Of a stretch of 14,112 nt of DNA, positions 1-7,129 are shown in pieces. Every line of letters begins with the position of its first letter. The first letter of the stretch is position 1. The notes below the pieces were generated by a model, which was given only the letters and a program-made list of their open reading frames with translations, did not search any database and had not been told where the DNA came from. Source of the stretch: Zelonia costaricensis (Eukaryota; Euglenozoa; Kinetoplastea; Trypanosomatida; Trypanosomatidae); NCBI GenBank assembly GCA_030849075.1, contig JASAOO010002933.1, positions 1 through 14,112 on the forward strand. The letters run 5' to 3'. The translations under genes were made by a program, and so were the position numbers.

Positions 1-533
1 GTGGTGTGGTGGGGGGGAGGGGAGGGGGGCGAGGAGGAGGAGGAGGACCCTGCGAAGCAACGGAGCGAGAAGCAGAAAGGTAGAAGAATGCGAGGAGGAC
101 GAGGGCGGGGCGGGGGGGGGGGCGCACCGGGACGCATGTACTGCTGTTTCGGAGACGAGGGAGGGCGACGGGAAGGGGTGAGGAGGGACGGGGAAGAAGG
201 GCCCGACCAGGGAGGAGGCGCCGCACGCGGCGTGTACAGTGGAAGCCCTCCAGTCTACAAGGGAGAGCGCATCGCCTCCGTGATGTGGCACAGAGGGAGC
301 GGCAACGGGGGCGAGGGGGGGGGGGAGGGACTTGTGCTGCTTCTTCCTTTATCCCCCTTTCCCTCGCCACCCGCCACCCACACGCGACATGCACGTCGGC
401 TCAGGGGCGCGCCACCAACGCCATCACAAGCAGAAAACTGATGAACAAAGAGAACGGGAGATGCCCCCGATGGGCGTCGCGCACGTCTCCGAGAAGGTCT
501 GCGCGGGTGGACGGTGCAGGTTCGCACCCTAGC
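1..533. other. Purine-rich spacer downstream of the membrane-protein gene
   Basis: This stretch follows the stop codon of the minus-strand membrane-protein gene, so it should hold that gene's 3' untranslated region and intergenic DNA. The plus strand is strongly purine-rich, with GGA/GAGG repeats at 1-60 and a G-run near 110-122. On the transcript side it is therefore pyrimidine-rich, which would suit a trans-splice/polyadenylation signal for a next gene beyond the left edge. Open frames here encode only Gly/Arg/Glu-rich or Pro/Ser-rich low-complexity peptides. I see no supported gene. Confidence 0.55.
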
Positions 534-1337
534 CTACTGCTGACCACCGCGTGTGTCGCGTGCCGTCAAGGTGGTTGGGATGCCCGTCGCCGGCACTGCG
601 CTGCCGCCCGGCATTCCCTCCGCGTCATTCCACACGGATGCCGGTGCCTCTTCCGCGTCCTCGTGCCGATCATCGTCGTGCGGCCGCTGCTGCTGCGGCG
701 GGTGTGCGGATGCAGGCTGCGAGCGGCCGCGCCGCCCCGCCAGCCCCCGCGGCGCCGGCTGCGGAGGCGGACTTCCAAGCAGGGAAGTGATCCCGCTGAG
801 CCACGAGCGGCCGCGTCCGCCGCCACCACCACCGCCCGCCCCACCACTGCGGGAGCGCACCGGGCGGTGCCGCCCTCCGTCGGCGCGCTGAAATGCGGCG
901 GGCCCCGCCAGCGCCGTGCCGCCCATCACGCGGTCGATGATCGAGCTGACGGTGGCCACGAGGCCCTCCGCGGCGGCGGGGGCGTTGCCGGCGCCGTCGG
1001 CGGCAGCACTGCCGCGGAGATGCGCGCGCTCTGCGCCGTACATGCGCCGGCGCCAGCGGGCCACAAAGTAAAGCAGCGCGGCCGCTGCGATGACGAAGTA
1101 GAAGATTGTCACGAGCCACATCACCGCGGAGTCTACCGACCAGGTCTTAGCCGTCGGTGCTGCGGTGGTCACGGTGCCCGTGCTGGTAGGGTTCACGCTC
1201 GGCGTCGGGGCGTCGGGCTGCGCAGTGGTGTTGGAGGCGGTGGCCACGGCGTTGCTGACGGTCTCCATGAGCGTGCTGACGACGACGTCCATCGCGCCTG
1301 GCGACTTCGTTGACGTCTGCCTTCGTTTGCGGCCCAT
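534..1337 (-). CDS. Single-pass membrane protein of unknown function
   Basis: This is a 267-residue protein that I do not recognise. Residues 1-70 are rich in Ser, Thr and Pro and carry one N-glycosylation sequon (NTT at about 36-38). Residues 71-93 form one strong transmembrane helix, from AVMWLV to LLYFV. It is followed directly by a basic cluster (RWRRR), which by the positive-inside rule puts the N-terminus outside or in the lumen and the C-terminus in the cytosol. The tail has an Ala/Gly-rich amphipathic stretch (about 115-150), a Gly/Arg run (about 160-178), Pro-rich and Gln/His/Asp-rich segments, and ends in a polar tail. There is no cleavable signal peptide, so the helix probably acts as a signal anchor. 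The start at 1337 is the first ATG. A second ATG at 1292 (Met16) would remove a basic N-terminal peptide and is a real alternative. The frame is supported by the clean hydrophobic helix, and opposite-strand frames look like shadows. Function is unknown. Confidence 0.72.
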   Translation of the reverse strand: MGRKRRQTSTKSPGAMDVVVSTLMETVSNAVATASNTTAQPDAPTPSVNPTSTGTVTTAAPTAKTWSVDSAVMWLVTIFYFVIAAAALLYFVARWRRRMYGAERAHLRGSAAADGAGNAPAAAEGLVATVSSIIDRVMGGTALAGPAAFQRADGGRHRPVRSRSGGAGGGGGGGRGRSWLSGITSLLGSPPPQPAPRGLAGRRGRSQPASAHPPQQQRPHDDDRHEDAEEAPASVWNDAEGMPGGSAVPATGIPTTLTARDTRGGQQ

Positions 1338-1342
1338 TGTTG

Positions 1343-1500
1343 CTGATGCAGAGGGGGAGAGAGGAGGGATAAGAAGTCAATGAAGAGTCGGGAATAGGTG
1401 AGTGAGTGTGTGTGTGTGCCTTGGGCAGTTCAGCGACTTGACACGGGAGAAGGGAAGCGCGATATGAGAGTGAAGGTACCGGGGAGCGAGAGGGGGGGGG
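1343..1500 (-). promoter_or_regulatory. Candidate trans-splice acceptor region of the membrane-protein gene
   Basis: Read on the minus strand, a pyrimidine tract at about 1500-1445 is followed by its first AG at 1438-1437, which would leave a 5' UTR of about 99 bases. A second, cleaner tract at about 1378-1351 is followed by its first AG at 1344-1343, only about 5 bases before the first ATG and about 50 before Met16. In trypanosomatids a spliced-leader exon is joined at the first AG after such a tract. Which site is used would bear on which ATG is the true start. This is inference from sequence pattern only. Confidence 0.45.
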
Positions 1501-2004
1501 TACGAACTGAAGCTGCAGTTTCTGTGTGAAAGATGGCAGGTACCGTGATGCGGGTCCAACGTGGGTCCAGATGGACAGGTTTTCGAGAAACGCGACGACG
1601 GAGGGTGGAGCAGACTCTGGTTGGCTTTGCGCAGGCCAGCATCGGCTGCGTGCGCGGGCGTGCCTGTGTGTCCATGGGGGTGGGCGGGTGGGTGCGGGAC
1701 GCGAGAAGGGCGCCGCTGAGGGTGCACACCGTCCAGTGTGCCGGCCGGCTCCTCTTCCATCTCCTCGAGAAGACGGTTGCCGCTCCCTTCTGCATGGCTC
1801 ACCGTGCGGTGGCCTCGATGTGAACTTCGACAAGACGTCGCCGAATAAGGGGGCCGCTTCGGACTCCCAGCGGGAGAAGTGGAAAGGCAATGCGTCAGCA
1901 ACTCGCCCGGTGGGGTGATGGTAGTGGTGGTCGGGGGAGGGTGGGACAAGCTCGTTGGCGATAGTCACCGCATGCGTGAGCGTATTGTGGCTTGAGCAGG
2001 CAAA

Positions 2005-2034
2005 GGGGCGGGGCGGGGCGGGGCGGGGGGGGGG
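2005..2034 (+). repeat. (GGGGC)n block with G-quadruplex potential
   Basis: Four perfect GGGGC units are followed by ten consecutive G residues. This gives more than four adjacent G4 runs with single-base loops, one of the strongest intramolecular G-quadruplex patterns possible. The G-rich strand is the plus strand, which is the template for the minus-strand genes, so the RNA would carry C-runs. A related (GGGGA)n stretch lies at about 2170-2200. Confidence 0.8.
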
Positions 2035-2167
2035 AAAGAGAGAACATCGAGACGAGGCGGATCAGCGCCTTCAAGAACACGAGTGCACCTCTTCCTTTTC
2101 CGTCCCCGCGAATCCACACGCAGCACGAGGACTGCAACACGCCTACTCGCACGACGCTGGAGTGATA

Positions 2168-2204
2168 GAGAGGAGGGGAGGGGAGGGGAGGGCGGGGAAG
2201 GGGA
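2168..2204 (+). repeat. GGGGA-type G-rich repeat just past the basic-protein stop codon
   Basis: Imperfect GAGGGGAGGGGAGGG units sit within 50 bases downstream, on the transcript, of the TAG stop at 2214-2216. The plus strand has repeated runs of three to four G residues separated by short A or C loops, which gives quadruplex potential. The transcript strand is a long C/T tract in the presumed 3' UTR. Confidence 0.6.
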
Positions 2205-2213
2205 GCGGCGGCG

Positions 2214-2930
2214 CTAGTGTGATGCCGCGGCCTCCTTCGCGTCCGTCTTGCCTCCAGCGGCGGCGGGCACAGGCACGACGTGGGCGTCCCCCGTGATGCC
2301 GCAGAAAGGCCACTGGTCCATGCGCAGCCTGCACCGCGAGCACATCAGGTCTGCCACCAGCACCCGCGACCCACGCTTGCCCCCGGACGCCGCTGCTGCT
2401 GCAGGCGCGGCGCCGTTCGACCTCGCCGCCTTCGCGGTTCGCCCCTTCCCGCGGCTGCGGCCCGCGTCCTCGTCGCTGCTGCTCTCCTCCGTCGACACCG
2501 ACGCATCGCTGTCGGCCGCCGTCGCCGCGGCTTCGCTCTCGTCATCTCCGCTGCCGCCCCGGTGCCCCTTGGTGCGCTTCTTCGGCGGGGCACCGCGCGT
2601 GCCGCTCGTGGCCTTGGATGCTGCGGCCGCCCTCTTCCCGGTGGCCTTGGCAGCAGCGGCGGGCTGCCTCTTGGCGGCGGCGCTGCGCTTGGTGAGCTTT
2701 GAGGACGCCGCCGCGGTCTTGAGCGCCATCTTCTGCCACTCCGGCGCCTTCTGCGGGACGACGTCCCCGCGGCGCCGTGACACACGCGAGGCGGCAGCCG
2801 GCGCGGCGCTCTTGCCGTTGCTTGCTGGGGCTGGGGTCGCGGCGGCGGTGGTGGTGCACTTGGCGAGGTGCTTCTTCACGGCAGCCGTCACCGAGTCCTT
2901 CTTGGGACCCCGCGCCGCACGCGGTGGCAT
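2214..2930 (-). CDS. Basic Ala/Lys-rich protein with acidic patch and C-terminal CxxC, function unknown
   Basis: This is a 238-residue protein that I cannot assign to a family. Residues 1-120 are dominated by Ala, Lys and Arg, like the tails of H1-type histones or other nucleic-acid-binding proteins. PPKKRTK at about 115-121 is a plausible nuclear localisation signal. Residues 129-155 form an acidic, serine-rich patch (DDESEA, TEESSSDED) with several casein-kinase-2-type sites. A second basic Gly/Ala-rich stretch leads to a compact C-terminal segment with CSRC at 197-200, a Trp and a third Cys at 210 (WPFCG), followed by HVV. That could be part of a small metal-binding fold, but I see only three Cys plus one His. 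The frame is open upstream to 3434. I chose the ATG at 2930 because the upstream part looks non-coding and a good pyrimidine tract with AG lies at 3034-2994. A nuclear or chromatin role is inference from composition. Confidence 0.72.
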   Translation of the reverse strand: MPPRAARGPKKDSVTAAVKKHLAKCTTTAAATPAPASNGKSAAPAAASRVSRRRGDVVPQKAPEWQKMALKTAAASSKLTKRSAAAKRQPAAAAKATGKRAAAASKATSGTRGAPPKKRTKGHRGGSGDDESEAAATAADSDASVSTEESSSDEDAGRSRGKGRTAKAARSNGAAPAAAAASGGKRGSRVLVADLMCSRCRLRMDQWPFCGITGDAHVVPVPAAAGGKTDAKEAAASH

Positions 2931-3455
2931 GGCGGCAGGATCAGGATGGATGTGTGGGAGAGTGTGAAAGAGGGAGCTCTCCAGCGAGCCACGCTGCAGC
3001 AGAAGAATGCAATGAAGCGAGGAGAGAGAGGTGGCGTCACCCGGACCGGCTACGAATTGACCGGCCACGCGTGCCCATAACGGAAAGCACACGCGTGTGT
3101 GTACGGTAGGTGGGAAGCGGGAAGGTGTGTGCGAGTGCGAGAGTTCCACATAAAGACATGCAGCCGTGCTGCAGAATGGATGATGATGCTCAACACCACC
3201 TTCGATGCAGATGGCATCCTTGGGTGCGGCGGCATTCAGCGCTCCGATGGCTCTCTCCGTCACAAACTTCCGAGAAGGGGGCGGGAGGGGCAGGGAATGC
3301 GTGCGGCGCTGCTGTGCCGCTGCATAAGCGCCACTCTCTCCTTTCAGGACTGTCCGTCGTAAAAGGCAAAGGGGCCAAGTTGTACTCGTGCACGTTGCGT
3401 GGGAACGCTTCAAATCATAGCTGTGAGCAGGCACAGTGCAGCGCGTCGAATTCGC
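2931..3455. other. Intergenic spacer, basic-protein gene to formin gene
   Basis: This spacer of about 0.5 kb holds the presumed 5' UTR and splice signals of the basic-protein gene and the 3' UTR of the formin gene. The basic-protein frame stays open here without a stop up to 3434. The peptide it would encode is a mixed His/Ser/Pro/Cys sequence unlike the gene proper and contains the presumed splice site. I see no separate gene and no notable repeat. Confidence 0.5.
2994..3034 (-). promoter_or_regulatory. Candidate trans-splice acceptor of the basic-protein gene
   Basis: On the minus strand a pyrimidine-rich tract (CCTCTCTCTCCTCGCTTC at its core) runs from about 3034 to 3001. The first AG after it is at 2995-2994, within CTGCAG. 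Splicing here would give a 5' UTR of about 63 bases before the ATG at 2930 and would exclude the upstream open frame. It is the most typical acceptor pattern in the window. Confidence 0.55.
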
Positions 3456-3719
3456 TCACTCGTCGTCTTCGTCGTCCACCAGCTTCGGCAACCGCGGGCG
3501 ACGCGGCCCATTGTCGGGCGGCCCCGGTGGCGGTGGAGCTGGAGTCGCTGCCGCGGCGCCGTCCTTCGCGCCCTTCACCGACGCGCCTTCCTCCTTTTCT
3601 GGCGTTCCCATGAGCTGCGCCTTGGTCAGCCGCGCCGCCGTCGCCTTGTCGACGCAGAGCTGGACGTCCTTGCTGAACTGCAGCACATACCCCCAAACCG
3701 CCGTCTCGTCCGCGTTGGG
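3456..3719 (-). CDS. Out-of-frame C-terminal piece of the formin gene
   Basis: This minus-strand frame has no start codon of its own that is convincing and appears to be the true end of the formin. Read in the frame that ends at the TGA at 3456-3458, the sequence directly after the formin's YGED motif gives NADETAVWGYVLQFSKDVQL. That is what the closing helices of an FH2 domain look like: an acidic turn, an aromatic and a KxF-type helix. It then continues into KAQLMGTPEKEEG, an Ala/Pro-rich tail with a PPPPGPP run, and an acidic terminus (VDDEDDE). By contrast the uninterrupted formin frame turns into Arg/Ser repeats here. One base missing in the G-run at 3717-3719, or nearby, would explain it. 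It adds roughly 86 residues. The cause may be a sequencing or assembly error or a genuine mutation, and the sequence alone cannot tell. Confidence 0.7.
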   Translation of the reverse strand, partial: PNADETAVWGYVLQFSKDVQLCVDKATAARLTKAQLMGTPEKEEGASVKGAKDGAAAATPAPPPPGPPDNGPRRPRLPKLVDDEDDE

Positions 3720-6700
3720 TCTTCGCCGTAGGTGGCCATCATGGCCGACACGTCATCGCGCAGCTGCTGGTATCGCAGCGCTAGCTGACCGACCGTCCCG
3801 AGGTACCTGTCGACGGCGCTGGTCAGCAGCCCTGGCAGCGCATCGGCCACCTCATCCGGGTTCGCACGCGGCAGTCGCTTCGCATACCACGCTTTCGTGT
3901 CCTGGGCTTCCTCGACCACGCGCCGCATCCGCTGAAGCGTGAAGTTCAGCTGCGTCACCTGCTGCCCCGTCTCCTGCAGCGGGCTGCTGGCCACGGCGCG
4001 CATGCAGCCGACGTCATCGACGAAGCGCAGCACGTCCTGCGCGTCGGCGGAGGCGTCCATGAGAGACACCACAATTGCCATCAGCGCCGTCGCCTTGCCG
4101 TCCGTGCTCTTCACAAAGCTCAGCTGGGTGAGGTTCTCGAGCCGGAAGCCCTCCGCCTCACCGTGGACCGTCCCGCGGTTCAGATAGTTGCCCACAGCAA
4201 GGATGATGCGCATCATGCGGGCGAAGCGGCCGTTGCGTTGCGTGATGGCGCACACCGCCGCGTCGACTGCGGCGAGCAGGTGCGAGACGGCAGCGACCGC
4301 CTCCTGCAGCTCCTCCGCCGCCGTCCACAGCTGCAGCCGCTCCCGCACGTCCTTCACCGTGGTCGCCACCGTGTACAGGTACGTCTCGACGTCCGACCAC
4401 ACGACGCGGCCCGCCTTCTTCTCCGCTGCCAGCGCCGCCACGTCCTCCGGGGCGGGCAGCGCGACGGAGAGCGTTTCGCGCCGCTCCTGCGGCAGTACGG
4501 CGCTGTCGCACGTGATGAGGGCCGTGCAGAGGTCCTCCACCGGCACCTGCACCCGCTTCAAGGCGATGCCAATGTTCTGCAGCCGCTGCCCGGTAAAGAC
4601 GTTGCTGCGGAGCTGGTTGCGCCGCTCCTGCTCCGACTTCTTCGCCGCCGCCGCCGCCGCGCTCGCCTGCGTGACGGCCCGCACTTCGAAGAGCGACAGC
4701 AGGAAGGACTCGTCCACTGCGCCGCGCCGCACGTCGTCGGCGTCCGGCCCCGGCGCCCAGATCCCGCTCGGCTTCGAAATCTTCTTCCAGAAGAGCGTCT
4801 TGAGCCGCGGCCCGGGGGCGCTGACCGGGGCCTTGGGTGCGAGCGGAGCTGCGGGCGCCGCAGCCCCGGGAGGTGGAGGCGGGGGAGGGGCGGCGGGGTT
4901 GCGGCTGAGGGCCCCGGGCGGTGGGGGTGGAGGAGGCGGGGGTGGTGGTGCAGAGCCGGGTGGGGGTGCCGGTGGGGGGAGGCCGCCCGGCCGTGGTGGG
5001 GGCGGCGGCGGCGGGAGTCCAGGCGGCGGCGCAGGCGGCGGAAGACCACCAGGGAGCGGCGGCGGTGCCAGCGCGCCAGATGGAGGCGGCGGCGGCGGAA
5101 GACCAGCCGGCGGTGGCGGGGGCGGCGGCTGTCCCGGTGCTGGCGGCGGCGGCGGAGGCGGCGGCAGCTTCCCCGGGGGCGGCGGTGGCGGGGGCAGGCC
5201 AGCGGGTGGCGGCGGCGGCGGTGGTGGCGGCAGTGTGGCCGGAGGCGGCGGCGGCGCGCGTGGCGGCGGGGACGTGTCCGTCACCGCGGCAAACGCGTCG
5301 GCGTACTTCGTTGGGGTGGCGCCGCTCACGGCCGCGAGGGACGGGAGCGAGGGCGGTGACGGCGGCGCAACTGGGTAGCCGGCGCCGTAGAGCCGCTCCG
5401 GCGTCGGCTGCCGGGGCCGCGCCACCGTGCCGGGCCGCGGCTCCATGCGCAGGAGCGTCGGGTCTGCTTCTGCGACTTCATCCTCGTCGTCGAAGCGGCG
5501 CGTGTCCTCCTCTGCCATGTGCAGCGAGGTGGGAAAGAAGAGCCGCGTCGCACCCGTCAGGGGAAGGGAGCCCTCCTGCCGCACGCGCGGGTCGGTGCTA
5601 CCGCCGCGGCGCGTGCCGTCGCTGCGGTAGTACACGCCGCCGCCCAACTCCTCCTCCGCCGCGGCGGTGGCGAAGCGGCTGGCGGAGCGGTAGCCGCCGA
5701 CACCGACCATCGTTGCCGGCGCCAGCAGGTCGCGTGGGTCCGGGCGGGAAAGGATGCGCTGCCGCTGCGGGGACTGCTCGACGCGCTGCGTGATCTGCTG
5801 CATGTAATCCCCGTCCGTGTCCACCGCCGCACACTCGCCAAAGTGCAGCTGCGCGTAGAAGTCGTCCGGCAAGGCGTTGGCGGCGGCGTAGTCCATGTCC
5901 CGCACCCGCACCCGGTGCGTGGCTTGGTGGATGAAGATGGTGCTGAAGGCGAGGCGCAGCAGCCGCTCCTTCTGCACGACCACCTGCTTGCTCCTGCCCC
6001 CACTCGCGCTCGTCGTCGTGACGTAGCGAGTCGCCAGTGGGGAGGCGCCTGTGAGTGCCTTCTCGGGCGACGCGGCGTCTGCTGAGGGCCCCGAGGCGGT
6101 GTAACCACTCCCACCCGTCGGGAACGCGAAGGAGGCCGAGGCGCTGTTGTCTCGCGCATGGCCGCCGCCACCGCCAACGGGGTGCACGTCGTAGACAAAG
6201 ACGTTCACCACAAAGTCGCCGAAGACGCTCTCTTCGAGGTCGAGGTACACCTCCATCGTCTCCGCGTCGCCGCGGTGCCACGCCTTGGGGTCGCTGTACA
6301 GCCGCGGCGCCTGGCCGTCGGCGCTGTCCAGCTGCAGCCCGAGCTTGCTACCGGCGAGGGCGCTGAGGTTGTGCAGCGAAACACGACGCAGGGTCAGCCG
6401 CTTCGGGTTCGGTAGCACCGGAATCTCAAAGAGGAGATGGAAGTAGTTGATGTAGCTCTCCTGCGACGGGGCGTGGAAGGTGCTGCGCTGGATGCCGAGC
6501 GCCCGCTCGACGAACTCCAGCGTGTCGCTGCCGCTGTGCGCTGGGAAGCCGGAGAAGGTGAGGTAGCAGGCCGCCAGCATCGCCGCGTAGTTCGGGTGCC
6601 CCATGGCTGGCGACTCTTCCAGAAAGGCGAGAATGGCGCAGTGCGTGTGGGCGTGCCGGACGGCGTTGGCAGCAGCCGCACTCGCGCTGTTCGGTGACGC

Positions 6701-7129
6701 CGCAGCTGCCGCTGATGTGCCTGCGGCGCCGCCCACTAGCGAGGAGCTCAGCGGCGAGCCAGTCGGGGAACGGTCCACGTCGCCGGCGTAGACCCACTTG
6801 CGGATGGTGTAGCACACCTCCATGAGGAGGCCGTAGTTCTCGACCGACTGCTTCGAAAAGTCAAGCACCTGCCCGCGGTGGCACCCCTCCACCAGCTCCA
6901 TCATGAGCGGCGAGAAGTTGAAGACGATGTAGCGGTCCGCCTCTGCATGGTCGAGGTACGCGCACGTGGACTCGATGGACCGCGTGGTGGATCGGCCGAC
7001 GTGCAGGCTGCGATCGAAGGACGTGCTGCCGACTGGGATGTTCCAGATGTACACACGGGTGTCCTGCAGCTGCTTCAGGTCGGCCCCGCCGCCGGAGAAG
7101 TAGTTCTGAATTCCGCGAAAGAGGTTCAT
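3626..7129 (-). CDS. Formin with PTEN-like, C2-like, FH1 and FH2 domains (3' end frameshifted)
   Basis: Formins nucleate and elongate unbranched actin filaments: FH1 feeds profilin-actin to a dimeric FH2 ring at the barbed end. Residues about 22-235 resemble a PTEN-type phosphatase domain: RVYIWNIP, then RYIVFNFSP, a helix ending in RKWVYAGD, HTHCAILAF, and PSQESYINYFHLL, which matches PTEN's conserved PSQ/YY helix. The catalytic HCxxGxxR loop is absent, because the Cys at about 164 is followed by AILAFLEE with no Arg. Residues about 245-430 look like the C2 part, ending RVRVRDMDYA. Residues about 620-760 are FH1, with about nine runs of five or more prolines, many preceded by GL. FH2 runs from about 775 (LKTLFWKKI) through GNYLNRG and GFRLENLTQLSFVKSTDGK (about 979-1010), the most conserved formin motif. 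The last 30 or so residues are Arg/Ser-rich and probably spurious; the natural end lies in another frame to 3456. PTEN-C2-FH1-FH2 is the layout of plant class II formins. The start ATG at 7129 follows a good splice acceptor. Confidence 0.93.
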   Translation of the reverse strand: MNLFRGIQNYFSGGGADLKQLQDTRVYIWNIPVGSTSFDRSLHVGRSTTRSIESTCAYLDHAEADRYIVFNFSPLMMELVEGCHRGQVLDFSKQSVENYGLLMEVCYTIRKWVYAGDVDRSPTGSPLSSSLVGGAAGTSAAAAASPNSASAAAANAVRHAHTHCAILAFLEESPAMGHPNYAAMLAACYLTFSGFPAHSGSDTLEFVERALGIQRSTFHAPSQESYINYFHLLFEIPVLPNPKRLTLRRVSLHNLSALAGSKLGLQLDSADGQAPRLYSDPKAWHRGDAETMEVYLDLEESVFGDFVVNVFVYDVHPVGGGGGHARDNSASASFAFPTGGSGYTASGPSADAASPEKALTGASPLATRYVTTTSASGGRSKQVVVQKERLLRLAFSTIFIHQATHRVRVRDMDYAAANALPDDFYAQLHFGECAAVDTDGDYMQQITQRVEQSPQRQRILSRPDPRDLLAPATMVGVGGYRSASRFATAAAEEELGGGVYYRSDGTRRGGSTDPRVRQEGSLPLTGATRLFFPTSLHMAEEDTRRFDDEDEVAEADPTLLRMEPRPGTVARPRQPTPERLYGAGYPVAPPSPPSLPSLAAVSGATPTKYADAFAAVTDTSPPPRAPPPPPATLPPPPPPPPPAGLPPPPPPPGKLPPPPPPPPAPGQPPPPPPPAGLPPPPPPSGALAPPPLPGGLPPPAPPPGLPPPPPPPRPGGLPPPAPPPGSAPPPPPPPPPPPGALSRNPAAPPPPPPPGAAAPAAPLAPKAPVSAPGPRLKTLFWKKISKPSGIWAPGPDADDVRRGAVDESFLLSLFEVRAVTQASAAAAAAKKSEQERRNQLRSNVFTGQRLQNIGIALKRVQVPVEDLCTALITCDSAVLPQERRETLSVALPAPEDVAALAAEKKAGRVVWSDVETYLYTVATTVKDVRERLQLWTAAEELQEAVAAVSHLLAAVDAAVCAITQRNGRFARMMRIILAVGNYLNRGTVHGEAEGFRLENLTQLSFVKSTDGKATALMAIVVSLMDASADAQDVLRFVDDVGCMRAVASSPLQETGQQVTQLNFTLQRMRRVVEEAQDTKAWYAKRLPRANPDEVADALPGLLTSAVDRYLGTVGQLALRYQQLRDDVSAMMATYGEDPTRTRRRFGGMCCSSARTSSSASTRRRRRG
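4820..5284 (-). repeat. Polyproline FH1 repeat region within the formin gene
   Basis: The coding strand consists largely of CCG/CCC/CCA codons. It encodes about nine runs of five to ten prolines separated by short linkers such as AGL, GKL, GGL and GAL. On the plus strand this reads as long GGC/GGT/GGG arrays, which produce Gly-rich and Arg-rich open frames that are only shadows. The repetitive DNA is prone to replication slippage and to assembly collapse, so tract number may vary among strains. GLP(6-9) is the classic profilin-binding form. Confidence 0.85.

Larger units (their letters stand above)
1338..2213. other. Intergenic spacer, membrane-protein gene to basic-protein gene
   Basis: This spacer of about 0.88 kb lies between two minus-strand genes. 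It contains two purine-rich plus-strand tracts near its left end that read as polypyrimidine in the transcript, a short TG repeat near 1404-1418, a (GGGGC)n block at 2005-2034 and a (GGGGA)n block near 2170-2200. Several open frames of 80-190 codons cross it on both strands. They overlap each other without preference, and their translations are Pro/His/Ser-rich and show no recognisable domain. I see no supported gene. Confidence 0.55.

Noticed and set aside
285..1313. Plus-strand open frame of 342 codons
   Set aside because: It spans a spacer and the antisense of the membrane-protein gene, and encodes Arg/Ala/Gly-rich sequence without any motif. The opposite frame has a proper transmembrane helix.
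1377..1968. Overlapping minus-strand open frames in the spacer after the membrane-protein gene
   Set aside because: Three frames are open at once in the same stretch with Pro/His/Ser-rich products. None has a domain, and the stretch holds the expected splice signals.
2931..3434. In-frame N-terminal extension of the basic Ala/Lys-rich protein
   Set aside because: The extension is unlike the rest of the protein in composition and contains the best pyrimidine-tract/AG acceptor, so the mature mRNA should start below 2994.
4163..5378. Long plus-strand open frames of nearly 400 codons, one very Gly-rich and one Arg-rich
   Set aside because: They are antisense to the formin FH1/FH2 region. Their composition is the direct reverse of proline codons, whereas the minus-strand frame has clear formin motifs.
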